Assembly: GCA_000773965.1 (NCBI GenBank)
Contig: JRUP01000012.1
Location: 1 to 64,000, forward strand
DNA length: 64,000 bases
Reading direction: 5' to 3'
DNA from: Enterobacter cancerogenus
GTDB taxonomy: Bacteria > Pseudomonadota > Gammaproteobacteria > Enterobacterales > Enterobacteriaceae
Shown here: positions 43,351 through 52,740 of the stretch, in pieces
Layout of the letters: each line of letters opens with the position of its first letter
Position numbering within the stretch: the first letter of the stretch is position 1
Position numbers and translations under genes: made by a program
Notes under the pieces: model-generated
Seen by the model: the letters and a program-made list of their open reading frames with translations, nothing else
Databases searched by the model: none
What the model was told of the DNA's origin: nothing

Positions 43351-44049
43351 ATGAATAAAATCCTGTTGGTTGATGACGACCGCGAATTAACTTCGCTGCT
43401 TAAAGAACTGCTTGAGATGGAAGGTTTTGAGGTGATTGTCGCCAGCGATGGCGAGCAGGCGCTTAACCTGCTGGATAACAGCGTTGACTTGTTATTACTC
43501 GACGTCATGATGCCGAAGAAGAACGGTATTGATACGTTGAAAGAATTACGACAACAGCACCAAACTCCGGTCATTATGCTGACCGCTCGTGGTAGTGAGT
43601 TGGATCGTGTTCTTGGCCTTGAGCTGGGCGCGGATGACTATCTACCAAAACCGTTTAATGACCGTGAACTGGTGGCGCGTATTCGGGCTATTTTGCGCCG
43701 TTCAAACTGGAGCGAACAACAACAGCAGCATGACAATAGTTCACCCACGCTGGAAGTGGATTGCCTGCGCCTCAACCCAGGCCGCCAGGAAGCCAGCTTC
43801 GATAGTGAAACGCTGGATCTGACGGGCACGGAATTCACTCTGCTCTATTTGCTGGCACAGCACTTAGGTCAGGTCGTGTCGCGTGAGCACCTCAGTCAGG
43901 AAGTGCTGGGTAAACGCCTGACGCCGTTTGACCGCGCGATTGATATGCACATTTCAAACCTGCGTCGTAAATTGCCGGAACGTCGTGATGGTCATCCGTG
44001 GTTTAAAACGCTACGCGGACGCGGCTATCTGATGGTTTCGGCATCATGA
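43351..44049 (+). CDS. cpxR: Envelope-stress response regulator CpxR
   Basis: OmpR-family response regulator of the Cpx response to envelope protein misfolding. At 232 residues it equals E. coli CpxR. The receiver domain has phospho-acceptor Asp51 (LLLLDVMMPK), Thr in MLTARGSELD and Lys in YLPKPFND. The C-terminal winged helix (about 135-230) ends LRGRGYLMVS. It overlaps cpxA by 4 bp (ATGA), indicating translational coupling. A perfect CpxR box lies upstream. Confidence 0.98.
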   Translation: MNKILLVDDDRELTSLLKELLEMEGFEVIVASDGEQALNLLDNSVDLLLLDVMMPKKNGIDTLKELRQQHQTPVIMLTARGSELDRVLGLELGADDYLPKPFNDRELVARIRAILRRSNWSEQQQQHDNSSPTLEVDCLRLNPGRQEASFDSETLDLTGTEFTLLYLLAQHLGQVVSREHLSQEVLGKRLTPFDRAIDMHISNLRRKLPERRDGHPWFKTLRGRGYLMVSAS

Positions 44050-45422
44050 TTGGAAGTTTGACCACCCGCATCTTCGCCATTTTCTGGCTCACCCTGGCGC
44101 TGGTGTTGATGCTGGTTTTGATGGTGCCCAAACTCGACTCACGCCAGATGACTGCACTGCTGGAAAGTGAGCAACGACAGGGCACCATGATTGAACAGCA
44201 TGTTGAAGCTGAGTTATCGCAAGATCCCCCTAACGACCTGATGTGGTGGCGCAGGCTCTTTCGCGCCATCGACAAATGGGCCCCACCCGGCCAACGCTTG
44301 TTATTGGTGACCAGCGAAGGCCGGGTGATCGGAGCGCAGCATAATGAAATGCAGGTGATTCGTAACTTTATCGGCCAGTCTGATAATGCCGATCATCCGC
44401 AGAAGAAAAAGTATGGTCGTGTGGAAATGGTGGGCCCGTTCGCCGTGCAGGATGGTGAAGATAACTATCAGCTCTACCTGATCCGCCCCGCCACCAGTTC
44501 TCAACTGGACTTCGTCAATCTACTGTTTGACCGTCCGTTATTGCTGCTGATTGTCACCATGCTGATTAGCTCGCCACTGCTGTTATGGCTGGCGTGGAGC
44601 CTGGCGCGTCCAGCGCGCAAACTGAAACATGCTGCCGATGAAGTGGCGAGCGGAAATTTACGCCAGCATCCTGAACTGGAATCCGGTCCACAGGAATTCC
44701 TGGCAGCAGGTTCAAGTTTCAACCAAATGGTGAGCGCACTTGAACGCATGATGACCGCACAGCAGCGTTTGTTATCCGATATCAGTCATGAATTACGCAC
44801 GCCACTGACACGTTTGCAGTTGGCTACCGCCCTACTGCGCCGTCGCAATGGTGAAGGTAAAGAACTTCAGCGTATCGAAACGGAAGCCCAGCGGCTTGAT
44901 GGCATGATTAACGATTTGCTGGTGCTCTCACGCACTCAGCATAAAAATGCCTTAGTCAGTGAAGCGATGAAGGCGAACCAGCTGTGGAACGGTGTACTGG
45001 AAGATGCCAAATTTGAAGCCGAGCAGATGGGTAAAACCATGGATGTGCCGTATCCGCCTGGTCCGTGGCCACTGTACGGCAACCCGCATGCCCTGGAGAG
45101 TGCACTGGAAAACATCGTGCGTAATGCGCTGCGTTATTCCCACACGCATATCAGCGTGAGTTTCTCGGTGGATATTCAGGGTATTACCGTTCACGTTGAT
45201 GACGATGGCCCAGGCGTCAGCGCTGAAGATCGCGAGCAGATTTTCCGCCCCTTCTATCGCACTGATGAAGCACGCGACCGTGAATCTGGTGGCACCGGTC
45301 TCGGACTGGCGATTGTGGAAACAGCCGTGCAACAGCATCGCGGTTGGGTGAAAGCCGATGACAGCCCATTAGGAGGCCTGCGGCTTACACTCTGGTTGCC
45401 GCTGTACTCCGCTCGGCAATAA
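44046..45422 (+). CDS. cpxA: Envelope-stress sensor histidine kinase CpxA
   Basis: Inner membrane sensor that phosphorylates CpxR under envelope stress and dephosphorylates it otherwise. It has 458 residues (457 in E. coli): first membrane segment about 8-28, periplasmic sensor about 29-160, second membrane segment about 163-185, HAMP, then dimerisation domain with phospho-His248 ([10 protein letters not shown]) and an ATPase domain with DDDGPGV and [11 protein letters not shown]. The start overlaps cpxR by 4 bp. 35 bp downstream trmL begins, a junction not found in E. coli. Confidence 0.98.
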   Translation: MIGSLTTRIFAIFWLTLALVLMLVLMVPKLDSRQMTALLESEQRQGTMIEQHVEAELSQDPPNDLMWWRRLFRAIDKWAPPGQRLLLVTSEGRVIGAQHNEMQVIRNFIGQSDNADHPQKKKYGRVEMVGPFAVQDGEDNYQLYLIRPATSSQLDFVNLLFDRPLLLLIVTMLISSPLLLWLAWSLARPARKLKHAADEVASGNLRQHPELESGPQEFLAAGSSFNQMVSALERMMTAQQRLLSDISHELRTPLTRLQLATALLRRRNGEGKELQRIETEAQRLDGMINDLLVLSRTQHKNALVSEAMKANQLWNGVLEDAKFEAEQMGKTMDVPYPPGPWPLYGNPHALESALENIVRNALRYSHTHISVSFSVDIQGITVHVDDDGPGVSAEDREQIFRPFYRTDEARDRESGGTGLGLAIVETAVQQHRGWVKADDSPLGGLRLTLWLPLYSARQ

Positions 45423-45457
45423 TTTGCTATGCTTCGGCCCTCGTTTCCGGGGGCCTT

Positions 45458-45931
45458 ATGCTGAACATCGTTTTATTTGAACCAGAAATTCCGCCAAATA
45501 CCGGCAATATCATCCGCTTGTGTGCCAATACAGGCTTCCAATTGCATCTGATTGAGCCACTGGGCTTTGCCTGGGATGACAAGCGTCTGCGCCGCGCCGG
45601 GCTCGATTATCACGAATACACCTCACTCAAAAAACACGCCAATTACACTGCGTTTATCGAGTCTGAAGCACCACAGCGTCTGTTTGCACTCACCACCAAA
45701 GGCACACCTGCCCACAGCGCTGTGAGCTATCAGAAAGGGGATTATTTGATATTTGGCCCCGAGAGCCGTGGCCTGCCGGCAGAGATACTGAACGCGCTGC
45801 CAGCAGAGCAGAAGATCCGCATCCCAATGATGGCTGAAAGTCGCAGTATGAATCTGTCGAATGCGGTATCTGTGGTGGTTTATGAAGCGTGGCGCCAGCT
45901 TGATTATGCTGGCGCACTGATCAAGAGCTAA
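45458..45931 (+). CDS. trmL: tRNA (cytidine/uridine-2'-O)-methyltransferase TrmL
   Basis: SPOUT-class enzyme methylating the wobble ribose (position 34) of tRNA-Leu isoacceptors. The 157 residues equal E. coli TrmL (YibK). It has [20 protein letters not shown], and the knot motifs FGPESRGLP and [16 protein letters not shown], with the Asn-Leu-Ser-Asn of the SAM knot. It converges on cysE with a 4-bp overlap of stop codons. It follows cpxA by 35 bp without an evident terminator, so read-through from cpxRA is possible. Confidence 0.96.
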   Translation: MLNIVLFEPEIPPNTGNIIRLCANTGFQLHLIEPLGFAWDDKRLRRAGLDYHEYTSLKKHANYTAFIESEAPQRLFALTTKGTPAHSAVSYQKGDYLIFGPESRGLPAEILNALPAEQKIRIPMMAESRSMNLSNAVSVVVYEAWRQLDYAGALIKS

Positions 45932-46743
45932 ATTCCGTCGCCGTACTCGAAGCCCGCGCCGTTGAAGAGTTGGTCCATATCCATCGAAGGTTTATCACTG
46001 GTGGGTTTGCCAACGATACGCGCAGGCACACCGGCTGCCGTGGTATGCGGCGGCACCGGTTGTAGTACCACCGAACCCGCACCAATTTTCGCGCCGCGTC
46101 CCACTTCAATGTTACCGAGAATCTTGGCACCTGCACCAATCATCACACCTTCACGGATTTTCGGATGGCGATCGCCGCTGGTTTTTCCGGTACCGCCTAG
46201 CGTTACCGACTGCAAAATCGACACGTCATTTTCCACTACGGCGGTTTCACCAATCACGATACCGGTGGCATGATCGAGCATAATGCCGCGACCAATACGG
46301 GCAGCCGGGTGAATATCCACAGCGAAGGAGACGGAGATTTCGTTCTGCAAATAGACGGCTAACGCGCGGCGGCCCTCTTTCCAGAGCCAGTGGCCGATGC
46401 GATAAGCCTGTAAGGCATGGAAGCCTTTCAGATACAGCAATGGCGTTGAATACTTATCAACGGCAGGATCGCGCTGGCGCACGGCTTGAATATCGTAAGC
46501 TGCAGAGACAATCATCTCTGGATCTTCGCGATACGCTTCCTCAACGATTTCGCGTACTGCAATGGCTGGCATGATCGGGTTGGCGAGTTTGTTCGCCAGC
46601 ATGTAGCTTAGTGCGCTGCCAAGATTTTCGTGCTTGAGCAAAGTCGCGTGATAAAAGCTGGCCAGCATGGGTTCACAATCAGCCAGCGCTCTGGCTTCAG
46701 CTTTGATGTTGTTCCAGACCAGTTCTAACTCTTCTGACGACAT
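45928..46743 (-). CDS. cysE: Serine O-acetyltransferase
   Basis: Makes O-acetylserine, the precursor of cysteine; feedback inhibited by cysteine and part of the cysteine synthase complex. It has 271 residues. The N-terminal helical domain is followed by a left-handed beta-helix of hexapeptide repeats ([26 protein letters not shown]) and a C-terminal tail ending DGI, whose Ile inserts into CysK. The ATG at 46743 ([11 protein letters not shown]) was chosen over a frame extending to 46848, which would run inside gpsA. It is the last gene of a yibN-grxC-secB-gpsA-cysE run. Confidence 0.97.
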   Translation of the reverse strand: MSSEELELVWNNIKAEARALADCEPMLASFYHATLLKHENLGSALSYMLANKLANPIMPAIAVREIVEEAYREDPEMIVSAAYDIQAVRQRDPAVDKYSTPLLYLKGFHALQAYRIGHWLWKEGRRALAVYLQNEISVSFAVDIHPAARIGRGIMLDHATGIVIGETAVVENDVSILQSVTLGGTGKTSGDRHPKIREGVMIGAGAKILGNIEVGRGAKIGAGSVVLQPVPPHTTAAGVPARIVGKPTSDKPSMDMDQLFNGAGFEYGDGI

Positions 46744-46810
46744 TGCTCTGTGCTCCCGATAAAAAAAGCGCCTGAGAGGCGCTGCAGGTGATTTAGCTGA
46801 GCGTCCTGCT

Positions 46811-47830
46811 TCAGCTTTGGCTGTTTTCGTCCTTCCTTGCACGGCCAAGTAAACTCAATGCTGCCTCTCGCGCCGATTTTTCGCAATACAGTACCTGATA
46901 AATCTGCTCGGTTATCGGCATTTCAACACCCATTCTCGCCGCCAATGCTTTGACTTCTTTGGTGTTTCGGTAACCTTCTACAACTTGTCCGATAATGCGC
47001 TGCGCCTCATCAACGCTCTCGCCTTGTCCCAGCATCATGCCAAAACGACGATTGCGGGATTGATTATCGGTACAGGTCAGCACTAAATCGCCCAGCCCCG
47101 CCATGCCCATAAAGGTGGTGGGATCGGCTCCGAGAGCGGCGCCAAGGCGACTCATCTCCGTCAGCCCACGGGTAATCAGCGCGGTTCGTGCGTTAGCACC
47201 AAAACCAATTCCATCGGAAATGCCGGCACCAATCGCAATCACGTTTTTCACCGCGCCACCCAATTGCACGCCGATGAAGTCCGGATTGTTATAAACGCGG
47301 AAGCTTTTACCGCAGTGCAGTTTTTGCTGCAGATCCTCAGCGAACTGAGCATCAGTGGCCGCCAGCGCTATCGCTGTAGGCATGCCCGCTGCAAGTTCTT
47401 TCGCGAAAGTTGGGCCGGAAACCACGGCCAGCGGAATTTGATCGCCAAGGATTTCACGCGCAACATCCTGCAAAAGACGGCCAGTCTCTTTTTCGAGACC
47501 TTTGGTTGCCCAGACAATACGTGAGTCTGCACGCAGATGCGGCTTCAACTGGGTGAGAACGTCGCCAAATACGTGGCTAGGCACCACCACCAACAGATCG
47601 CGGCTGGCATTCACCACCGTTGCCAAATCGGCTTCGGGAACAAGATTGTCAGGGAAAGGTACATCAGGCAGGAAAGCGGCATTACATCGGTCAGCCTGGA
47701 GCTGCGCCACGCTTTGCGGATTGTGGCCCCAGAGCAGAACCGGATGGCCGTTACGGGCCAGCGTAATGGCCAAAGCGGTGCCGTACGAGCCGGCACCGAT
47801 GACGCTAATCGAAGCGTTGAGTGTAGTCAT
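46811..47830 (-). CDS. gpsA: Glycerol-3-phosphate dehydrogenase [NAD(P)+]
   Basis: Reduces dihydroxyacetone phosphate to sn-glycerol 3-phosphate, the backbone of phospholipids. At 339 residues it equals E. coli GpsA. The N-terminal dinucleotide motif is [12 protein letters not shown]. The substrate-binding [18 protein letters not shown] carries the catalytic Lys, and the C-terminal domain is helical. It shares one base with the secB stop (TGATG), a translationally coupled arrangement, and is 67 bp from cysE. Confidence 0.98.
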   Translation of the reverse strand: MTTLNASISVIGAGSYGTALAITLARNGHPVLLWGHNPQSVAQLQADRCNAAFLPDVPFPDNLVPEADLATVVNASRDLLVVVPSHVFGDVLTQLKPHLRADSRIVWATKGLEKETGRLLQDVAREILGDQIPLAVVSGPTFAKELAAGMPTAIALAATDAQFAEDLQQKLHCGKSFRVYNNPDFIGVQLGGAVKNVIAIGAGISDGIGFGANARTALITRGLTEMSRLGAALGADPTTFMGMAGLGDLVLTCTDNQSRNRRFGMMLGQGESVDEAQRIIGQVVEGYRNTKEVKALAARMGVEMPITEQIYQVLYCEKSAREAALSLLGRARKDENSQS

Positions 47831-48294
47831 CAGGCATCCTGACGTGGCGCTTCGCCTTCACCTTGCTGCTGCAGATAGTTCATGAACAGGGCATCAAAGT
47901 TAACTGGCGCCAGATTGAGCTGAGGGAAAGTACCACGAGACACAAGGCTGGTGATGCATTCACGTGCATACGGGAACAGAATGTTCGGGCAGTATGCACC
48001 GAGGCAATGCGCCATCTGAGTGCCTTCGATTCCGCCGATAGTGAAGATACCTGCCTGCTGAACTTCGCACAGGAATGCGGTGTCTTCGCCAACGGTTGCT
48101 GTCACGGTAACGCGCAGAACAACTTCATAGACTTCATCAGCCAGCTGAGATGAAGCGGTGTCCAGATCCAGTTTCACTTCCGGTTCCCACTCTTTCTGGA
48201 AAACCTGAGGTGCATTTGGCGCTTCGTAAGAAACGTCTTTGGTGTAAACACGTTGAATCTGGAACTGCATTTCGTTTGTGCTATGTTCTGACAT
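47830..48294 (-). CDS. secB: Export chaperone SecB
   Basis: Cytoplasmic tetramer that keeps precursor proteins unfolded and hands them to SecA. It has 154 residues (155 in E. coli). It starts [20 protein letters not shown] and contains [14 protein letters not shown] and the SecA-contact region [17 protein letters not shown]. Its tail is acidic/polar ([13 protein letters not shown]). It sits between grxC (39 bp upstream) and gpsA (1-bp overlap) in an operon conserved in E. coli. Confidence 0.98.
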   Translation of the reverse strand: MSEHSTNEMQFQIQRVYTKDVSYEAPNAPQVFQKEWEPEVKLDLDTASSQLADEVYEVVLRVTVTATVGEDTAFLCEVQQAGIFTIGGIEGTQMAHCLGAYCPNILFPYARECITSLVSRGTFPQLNLAPVNFDALFMNYLQQQGEGEAPRQDA

Positions 48295-48333
48295 GTTACT
48301 AAATCCTGTGAGTTAAATTGTCTGACCGAAAAA

Positions 48334-48588
48334 TTATGCCTGGAGTAAGGGATCCAGTCCCTGACGCCCATCCAGCGCGTAAAGATCGTCACAGCCACCA
48401 ATGTGCTGCGCATCAATAAAAATCTGTGGAACTGTCGTACGGCCGCTTCGCTGAATCATCTCTTCACGTTTCGCCGTGTCCCCATCAATGGGAATCTCCT
48501 GGAACGATACGCCTTTCTGATCCAATAACGCTTTTGCCCGGTGGCAATAAGGGCATGTAACTTTGGTGTAAATCTCAACATTAGCCAT
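48334..48588 (-). CDS. grxC: Glutaredoxin 3
   Basis: Glutathione-dependent disulfide reductase, 84 residues (83 in E. coli). It has a thioredoxin fold with dithiol active site Cys12-Pro-Tyr-Cys15 (VTCPYCHRA), the cis-Pro segment TTVPQIFID and the glutathione-binding GGCDDLYALD. It lies between yibN (17 bp) and secB (39 bp) on the same strand. Confidence 0.98.
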   Translation of the reverse strand: MANVEIYTKVTCPYCHRAKALLDQKGVSFQEIPIDGDTAKREEMIQRSGRTTVPQIFIDAQHIGGCDDLYALDGRQGLDPLLQA

Positions 48589-48605
48589 GCAGTTACCTCT
48601 GAGAA

Positions 48606-49037
48606 TTATTTACCGCGTACCAGTGGCAGATTCTCTCCACTCCAGCCACTCACGCCATCTTTCAGCACGGAAACTTTTTCAAAACCTTCAGCGCTCAATT
48701 TAGCGGCTGATTCACCCGCGCTCTGGCCGGTGGCACATACCACAATTATGGGCTGCGACTTGTGCTTTTCCAGTTCGGCAAAGCTACCTTTTTTGATATC
48801 AGCCGCTGCAATATTTACCGCACCTGAAATGTGCCCTTTGCGATAATCATCGCGCGAACGCACGTCTACAACCACCGCATCCTCTTTGTTGATCAGGTGG
48901 GTTGCTTCACCACGGCTGATGGTTTTTACCTTAGAGAACATTCCTTTAACGGTGGTCACAATCACCAGAACGAGTAAAACAACCCATGCCAGACTAAGGA
49001 TGGTGTGATTGCTTGCAAACTGCATAATTTCTTGCAT
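48606..49037 (-). CDS. yibN: Membrane-anchored rhodanese-like protein YibN
   Basis: 143 residues, as in E. coli. It has an N-terminal membrane anchor ([15 protein letters not shown], about 14-32) and a single cytoplasmic rhodanese domain with the putative sulfur-accepting Cys in [12 protein letters not shown] and entry motif [15 protein letters not shown]. The substrate is unknown. It heads the yibN-grxC-secB-gpsA-cysE run. In E. coli gpmI lies on its far side; here envC follows after 249 bp. Confidence 0.94.
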   Translation of the reverse strand: MQEIMQFASNHTILSLAWVVLLVLVIVTTVKGMFSKVKTISRGEATHLINKEDAVVVDVRSRDDYRKGHISGAVNIAAADIKKGSFAELEKHKSQPIIVVCATGQSAGESAAKLSAEGFEKVSVLKDGVSGWSGENLPLVRGK

Positions 49038-49286
49038 GAGGGGTAACGACTCCAGACCGGGCTAATAAGCTAAAACAAGGGTTCTGAGTATACCTGCGCC
49101 ACTTAGCATGTACAGTCGCGAAGCGGGCAGAGTTACGATTTGTGCGTCATTTTCCAAAAAAAGTGTTCTAATCGCAAAATTGAGTCAAGGTTTATGCCGC
49201 TAAGCTCGGCACCGACATCTTTCGTAAAGCAAAACCCGCCCGGGATAACTGGTAAGCGGCTGTTCATCGTGGAATAATTATCGACT

Positions 49287-50588
49287 ATGAAGGGAAAAGC
49301 GACCGTTACACACACAAGGACCCGTCACAACGGCCCAGCGCATCCGTTGTTATTTCGCTGGTCCGAAATCTCCCTGAGCTTGCTCTGCGCGGGCGCACTG
49401 TTATTGCCCGTTTACGCGCACAGTGCGGATGACAGTAAAACCCAGCTCAAGTCCATTCAGCAGGATATTGCTGACAAAGAGAAAAGCGTTAAAGCGCAGA
49501 AATTACAGCGCAGCAAACTTCTCGATCAACTGCAAAGTCAGGAAAAAGTGATTGCGCAAGCCAGCCGGCAGCTTAGGGAAACGCGCAATAGTTTGACCGC
49601 GCTCGACGGCGAAATCACGCAAATTACCACCTCCATCTCTCGTCTGGAAAAACAGCAGGTTCAGCAGGAAAAACTGCTGGCTCAACAATTGGATGCGGCT
49701 TTCCGACAAGGCCAACACAATGGGTTACAGCTGCTGCTGGGTGGTGAAGAAGCACAACGCAGTGAACGCATACTTGCCTATTTCGGCTACCTTAATGCTG
49801 CACGCCAGAAAAACATCGACGATCTCAAACAAACTCAGCAACAGCTGTCCGAGCAGCGTCAGGCATTGCAAGGTAAGCAGGAACAACAAAAGTCCCTGTT
49901 AGCCCAACAGCAGTCGCAGCAGGCCAAACTGGAAACCGCCAGTGCGGCACGTAAGAAAACCCTGACAGTATTGGAAAGCTCGCTGGAAAAAGATCAGGCC
50001 GATTTGGTTGAGATGCGAGAAAACGAAAGCCGTCTGCAGGATAAAATTGCCAAAGCCGAACGCGAAGCGCGTGAGCGTGCCGAACGTGAAGCACGTGAGG
50101 CAGAAAAAGTACGCCAGCGTCAGGCGCAGGCAAAAGCCAAGGGATCAAGTTATCAACCCACACAAAGCGAACGTGAGTTGATGGCGCGTACCGGTGGCCT
50201 CGGTAAGCCTGGTGGGCAAGCCGTATGGCCGGTGAATGGACGTATTGAACACCGCTTCGGTGAATCCATGCAGGGTGAACTGCGCTGGAAAGGTCTGGTG
50301 ATTGATGCACCAGAAGGCACCGAAGTGAAAGCCATCGCCGATGGACGCGTACTGATGGCCGACTGGCTGCAGGGCTACGGCCTGGTTGTGGTATTGGAAC
50401 ATGGTAAAGGCGATATGAGTCTTTATGGCTACAACCAAAGTGCGCTGGTGAGCGTGGGTACTCAGGTGAAGGCAGGACAGCCTATCGCCCTCGTGGGTAC
50501 CAGTGGCGGCCGCGGCACGCCTTCGCTCTACTTTGAAATCCGACGTCAGGGACAGGCCGTCAATCCACTACCGTGGTTAGGAAGATAA
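49287..50588 (+). CDS. envC: Murein hydrolase activator EnvC
   Basis: Periplasmic activator of amidases AmiA and AmiB at the septum, recruited by FtsEX. It has 433 residues. A signal region (SLSLLCAGALLLPVYAHSA) is followed by long coiled coils (about 50-280, with repeated KxxQ/ExxL heptads and an ERAEREAREAEKVRQRQ stretch) and a C-terminal LytM domain. That domain lacks the zinc-binding histidines of active M23 peptidases, having LVIDAPEG and LYFEIRRQG instead, as expected for EnvC. The ATG at 49287 has no clear Shine-Dalgarno. The yibQ gene follows directly. Confidence 0.95.
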   Translation: MKGKATVTHTRTRHNGPAHPLLFRWSEISLSLLCAGALLLPVYAHSADDSKTQLKSIQQDIADKEKSVKAQKLQRSKLLDQLQSQEKVIAQASRQLRETRNSLTALDGEITQITTSISRLEKQQVQQEKLLAQQLDAAFRQGQHNGLQLLLGGEEAQRSERILAYFGYLNAARQKNIDDLKQTQQQLSEQRQALQGKQEQQKSLLAQQQSQQAKLETASAARKKTLTVLESSLEKDQADLVEMRENESRLQDKIAKAEREARERAEREAREAEKVRQRQAQAKAKGSSYQPTQSERELMARTGGLGKPGGQAVWPVNGRIEHRFGESMQGELRWKGLVIDAPEGTEVKAIADGRVLMADWLQGYGLVVVLEHGKGDMSLYGYNQSALVSVGTQVKAGQPIALVGTSGGRGTPSLYFEIRRQGQAVNPLPWLGR

Positions 50589-51491
50589 GTGTTGTTTCAG
50601 CCTCAAAAGCTCTCAATTGCGTTCTGCGCACTGTTTTTCACACTATCAGCTCAGGCAGGTAAACTCTCAATTGTGATTGATGACTTCGGTTATCGTCCGG
50701 TTGAAGAGAATAAAGTGCTGCAAATGCCCGCTGCGATTTCGGTCGCTGTTCTACCGAATGCACCTCATGCTCGTGAGATGGCGACAAAAGCACATCAGGG
50801 TGGTCATGAGGTGTTGATTCACTTGCCAATGGCACCGCTCAGTAAGCAGCCGCTGGAAAAAGATACCTTAACCCCAGAGATGAGCAGCGAAGAGATCGCA
50901 CGCATTGTTCGGGATGCCTCGGGTAAAGTGCCCTTCGCTGTGGGGCTGAACAACCATATGGGCAGCAAAATGACCTCCAGCCTGCCTGGCATGCAGAAAG
51001 TGATGCAGGTGCTAAATCAGTACAATTACTACTTTCTCGATAGCATGACGATTGGCAATAGCCAGTCTATTCCAGCGGCACAAGGTACGCATGTTAAGGT
51101 GCTGAAACGCCGGGTATTCCTTGACGATAGTCAGAATGAGGCATCGATTCGCGAACAGTTTACCCGTGCCGTAAAACTGGCACAGCGCGATGGCTATGCC
51201 ATTGCGATTGGTCATCCGCATCCTACCACCGTTCGTGTGCTGCAACAGATGCTGCCATCTCTGCCACCCGATATTACGCTGGTACGCCCGAGTCAGTTGC
51301 TGAATGAGCCTGTGCATCAGGGTAAAACACCAGTGCTAACCGATAAATCTCCGGGACCGAAATTCCGTGCTCCAGGCGTGTGTAAGGTCAGTAAACCACT
51401 GACGCCAGTGCCGCAGAGCAAGGCCATCAATTTAGTCATTGAAAGCATTCTGGAAAGCTCTGTTATCAGTAAGTTGAGAAGATATTTTTAA
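50589..51491 (+). CDS. yibQ: Divergent polysaccharide deacetylase family protein YibQ
   Basis: 300-residue exported protein related to polysaccharide deacetylases. The signal peptide is LSIAFCALFFTLSAQA, followed by IVIDDFGYRP (first metal-site Asp pair), VLIHLPMAPL, GLNNHMGSKMTS and AIGHPHPTTVRVL. It closely matches E. coli YibQ, of unknown activity, always next to envC, which suggests a cell wall or envelope role. The start is GTG at 50589, immediately after the envC stop, so translation is coupled. A terminator follows at 51521. Confidence 0.92.
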   Translation: MLFQPQKLSIAFCALFFTLSAQAGKLSIVIDDFGYRPVEENKVLQMPAAISVAVLPNAPHAREMATKAHQGGHEVLIHLPMAPLSKQPLEKDTLTPEMSSEEIARIVRDASGKVPFAVGLNNHMGSKMTSSLPGMQKVMQVLNQYNYYFLDSMTIGNSQSIPAAQGTHVKVLKRRVFLDDSQNEASIREQFTRAVKLAQRDGYAIAIGHPHPTTVRVLQQMLPSLPPDITLVRPSQLLNEPVHQGKTPVLTDKSPGPKFRAPGVCKVSKPLTPVPQSKAINLVIESILESSVISKLRRYF

Positions 51492-51520
51492 AACGTTTAA
51501 CAGATATTGAGATAATAAAG

Positions 51521-51548
51521 CGGATCTTACAGAGGTCCGTTTTTTTTT
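51521..51548 (+). terminator. envC-yibQ terminator
   Basis: CGGATCT / AGGTCCG stem with one G-T pair and a 5-nt loop, followed by about nine T residues. Confidence 0.85.
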
Positions 51549-51616
51549 GATATCATCACGAAATCATTCTGTACGCAAGGTGTCAAAACATCAGTTTCTA
51601 AAGGCAGATTATTGCA

Positions 51617-52696
51617 ATGAAAAAGATTTGGAAAATAAAAGTCATCAATAAAGTGCTTAGTATCCATGCCAAGATGAGTCACATTGATAAAGATAAGACG
51701 CCGCTGAATTCAAACCAGGAGTTCTCACGCATTGTTATTTTTTCAACCACCGCTCTGGGTGATTTGTTATTCAATACGCCAGCCATTAAATCCATCAAAC
51801 GACGTTTTCCCAACGCTAAGATCATGTTGGTATCCAGTAATAAAAATCGTGATTTAGTCCAGGAAAGTGAATGGTTTGATGAAATAGTCATATGGGATAA
51901 CAAAATTGTGAATTCCCATCGCGTGATCGGTAGAATGAGAAAGTTCAAGCCTGAAATGACCGTATTGCTGCATTCGACTTTAGGCTATGACATCTTGTGC
52001 GCACGCCTGGCTGGTTCAAAATATATTATCAGAGATAATTTTAGAAATGACAACACTGTTTTTAATCACTGGATAGACCATTATTCATCGGAGACGGATG
52101 TTCACATTATTCAACGCAAACTTGACCTGATTAGTATTCTCGGATGTGATGCAACAGATACCAGGATGCAATTCCCTATTCCAGTTCACTCTACAGCGCG
52201 TGAAAAATATCGACCTGTAATTGGTTTTCAAATGGGAGCGTCCGGGAAAAACCGTTGCTGGCCAGTTGAGCATTTTACTGAATTAGCAGAGCGTATTTTA
52301 GATAATTATAAAGATGCAAAAATAATATTAACAGGCGCGACTCAGGATGAGGACATTGAAAAATCGTTCTTCGAATTATTAAAAAACAAACACCATTCTC
52401 GAGTTACCACTTACATTGGAAAAACGCGTTTATATGAACTCTTGCAGATAATTAAAAACCTTGACGTGTTAATAACGGGTGATACCGGACCATTACATAT
52501 TGCTATCGCTTCAGAAACGCCTACTGTGAGTCTTTATGTCAGCGCAAATCCAAGACATACGGGGCCTTATCAGGATTTGCACATTCATCAGACTATTAGA
52601 ATTGAGCCCGAAACCAACGATGACCCACATTATCCCTTAAGAAAAATAAGCGTTGACAAGGTTTATGACACGATGGTGAAAAAAATTTCATTTTAA
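51617..52696 (+). CDS. Glycosyltransferase family 9 (heptosyltransferase-like)
   Basis: 359-residue protein of the ADP-heptose:LPS heptosyltransferase family. The first Rossmann domain starts IVIFSTTALGDLLFNTPAIK, where the GD pair is the family catalytic Asp position. The second has GFQMGASGKNRCWPVEHF and the nucleotide-sugar motif TGDTGPLHIAIASETPTV. It resembles WaaQ/WaaC-type enzymes but is not one of those encoded elsewhere in the window. The acceptor is unknown; LPS inner or outer core is likely. The base composition is clearly AT-rich compared with envC-yibQ, and many codons end in A or T, suggesting transfer. It is convergent with waaL. Confidence 0.85.
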   Translation: MKKIWKIKVINKVLSIHAKMSHIDKDKTPLNSNQEFSRIVIFSTTALGDLLFNTPAIKSIKRRFPNAKIMLVSSNKNRDLVQESEWFDEIVIWDNKIVNSHRVIGRMRKFKPEMTVLLHSTLGYDILCARLAGSKYIIRDNFRNDNTVFNHWIDHYSSETDVHIIQRKLDLISILGCDATDTRMQFPIPVHSTAREKYRPVIGFQMGASGKNRCWPVEHFTELAERILDNYKDAKIILTGATQDEDIEKSFFELLKNKHHSRVTTYIGKTRLYELLQIIKNLDVLITGDTGPLHIAIASETPTVSLYVSANPRHTGPYQDLHIHQTIRIEPETNDDPHYPLRKISVDKVYDTMVKKISF

Positions 52697-52702
52697 AATT
52701 AC

Positions 52703-52730
52703 ACCACCAGACACAAAAGTGTCTGGTGGT
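52703..52730. terminator. Bidirectional terminator between the family-9 gene and waaL
   Basis: Perfect 12-bp stem ACCACCAGACAC / GTGTCTGGTGGT with an AAAA loop, between two convergent genes. The T-rich flank is modest (AGTGTTT). Confidence 0.8.
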
Positions 52731-52740
52731 AGTGTTTCAT

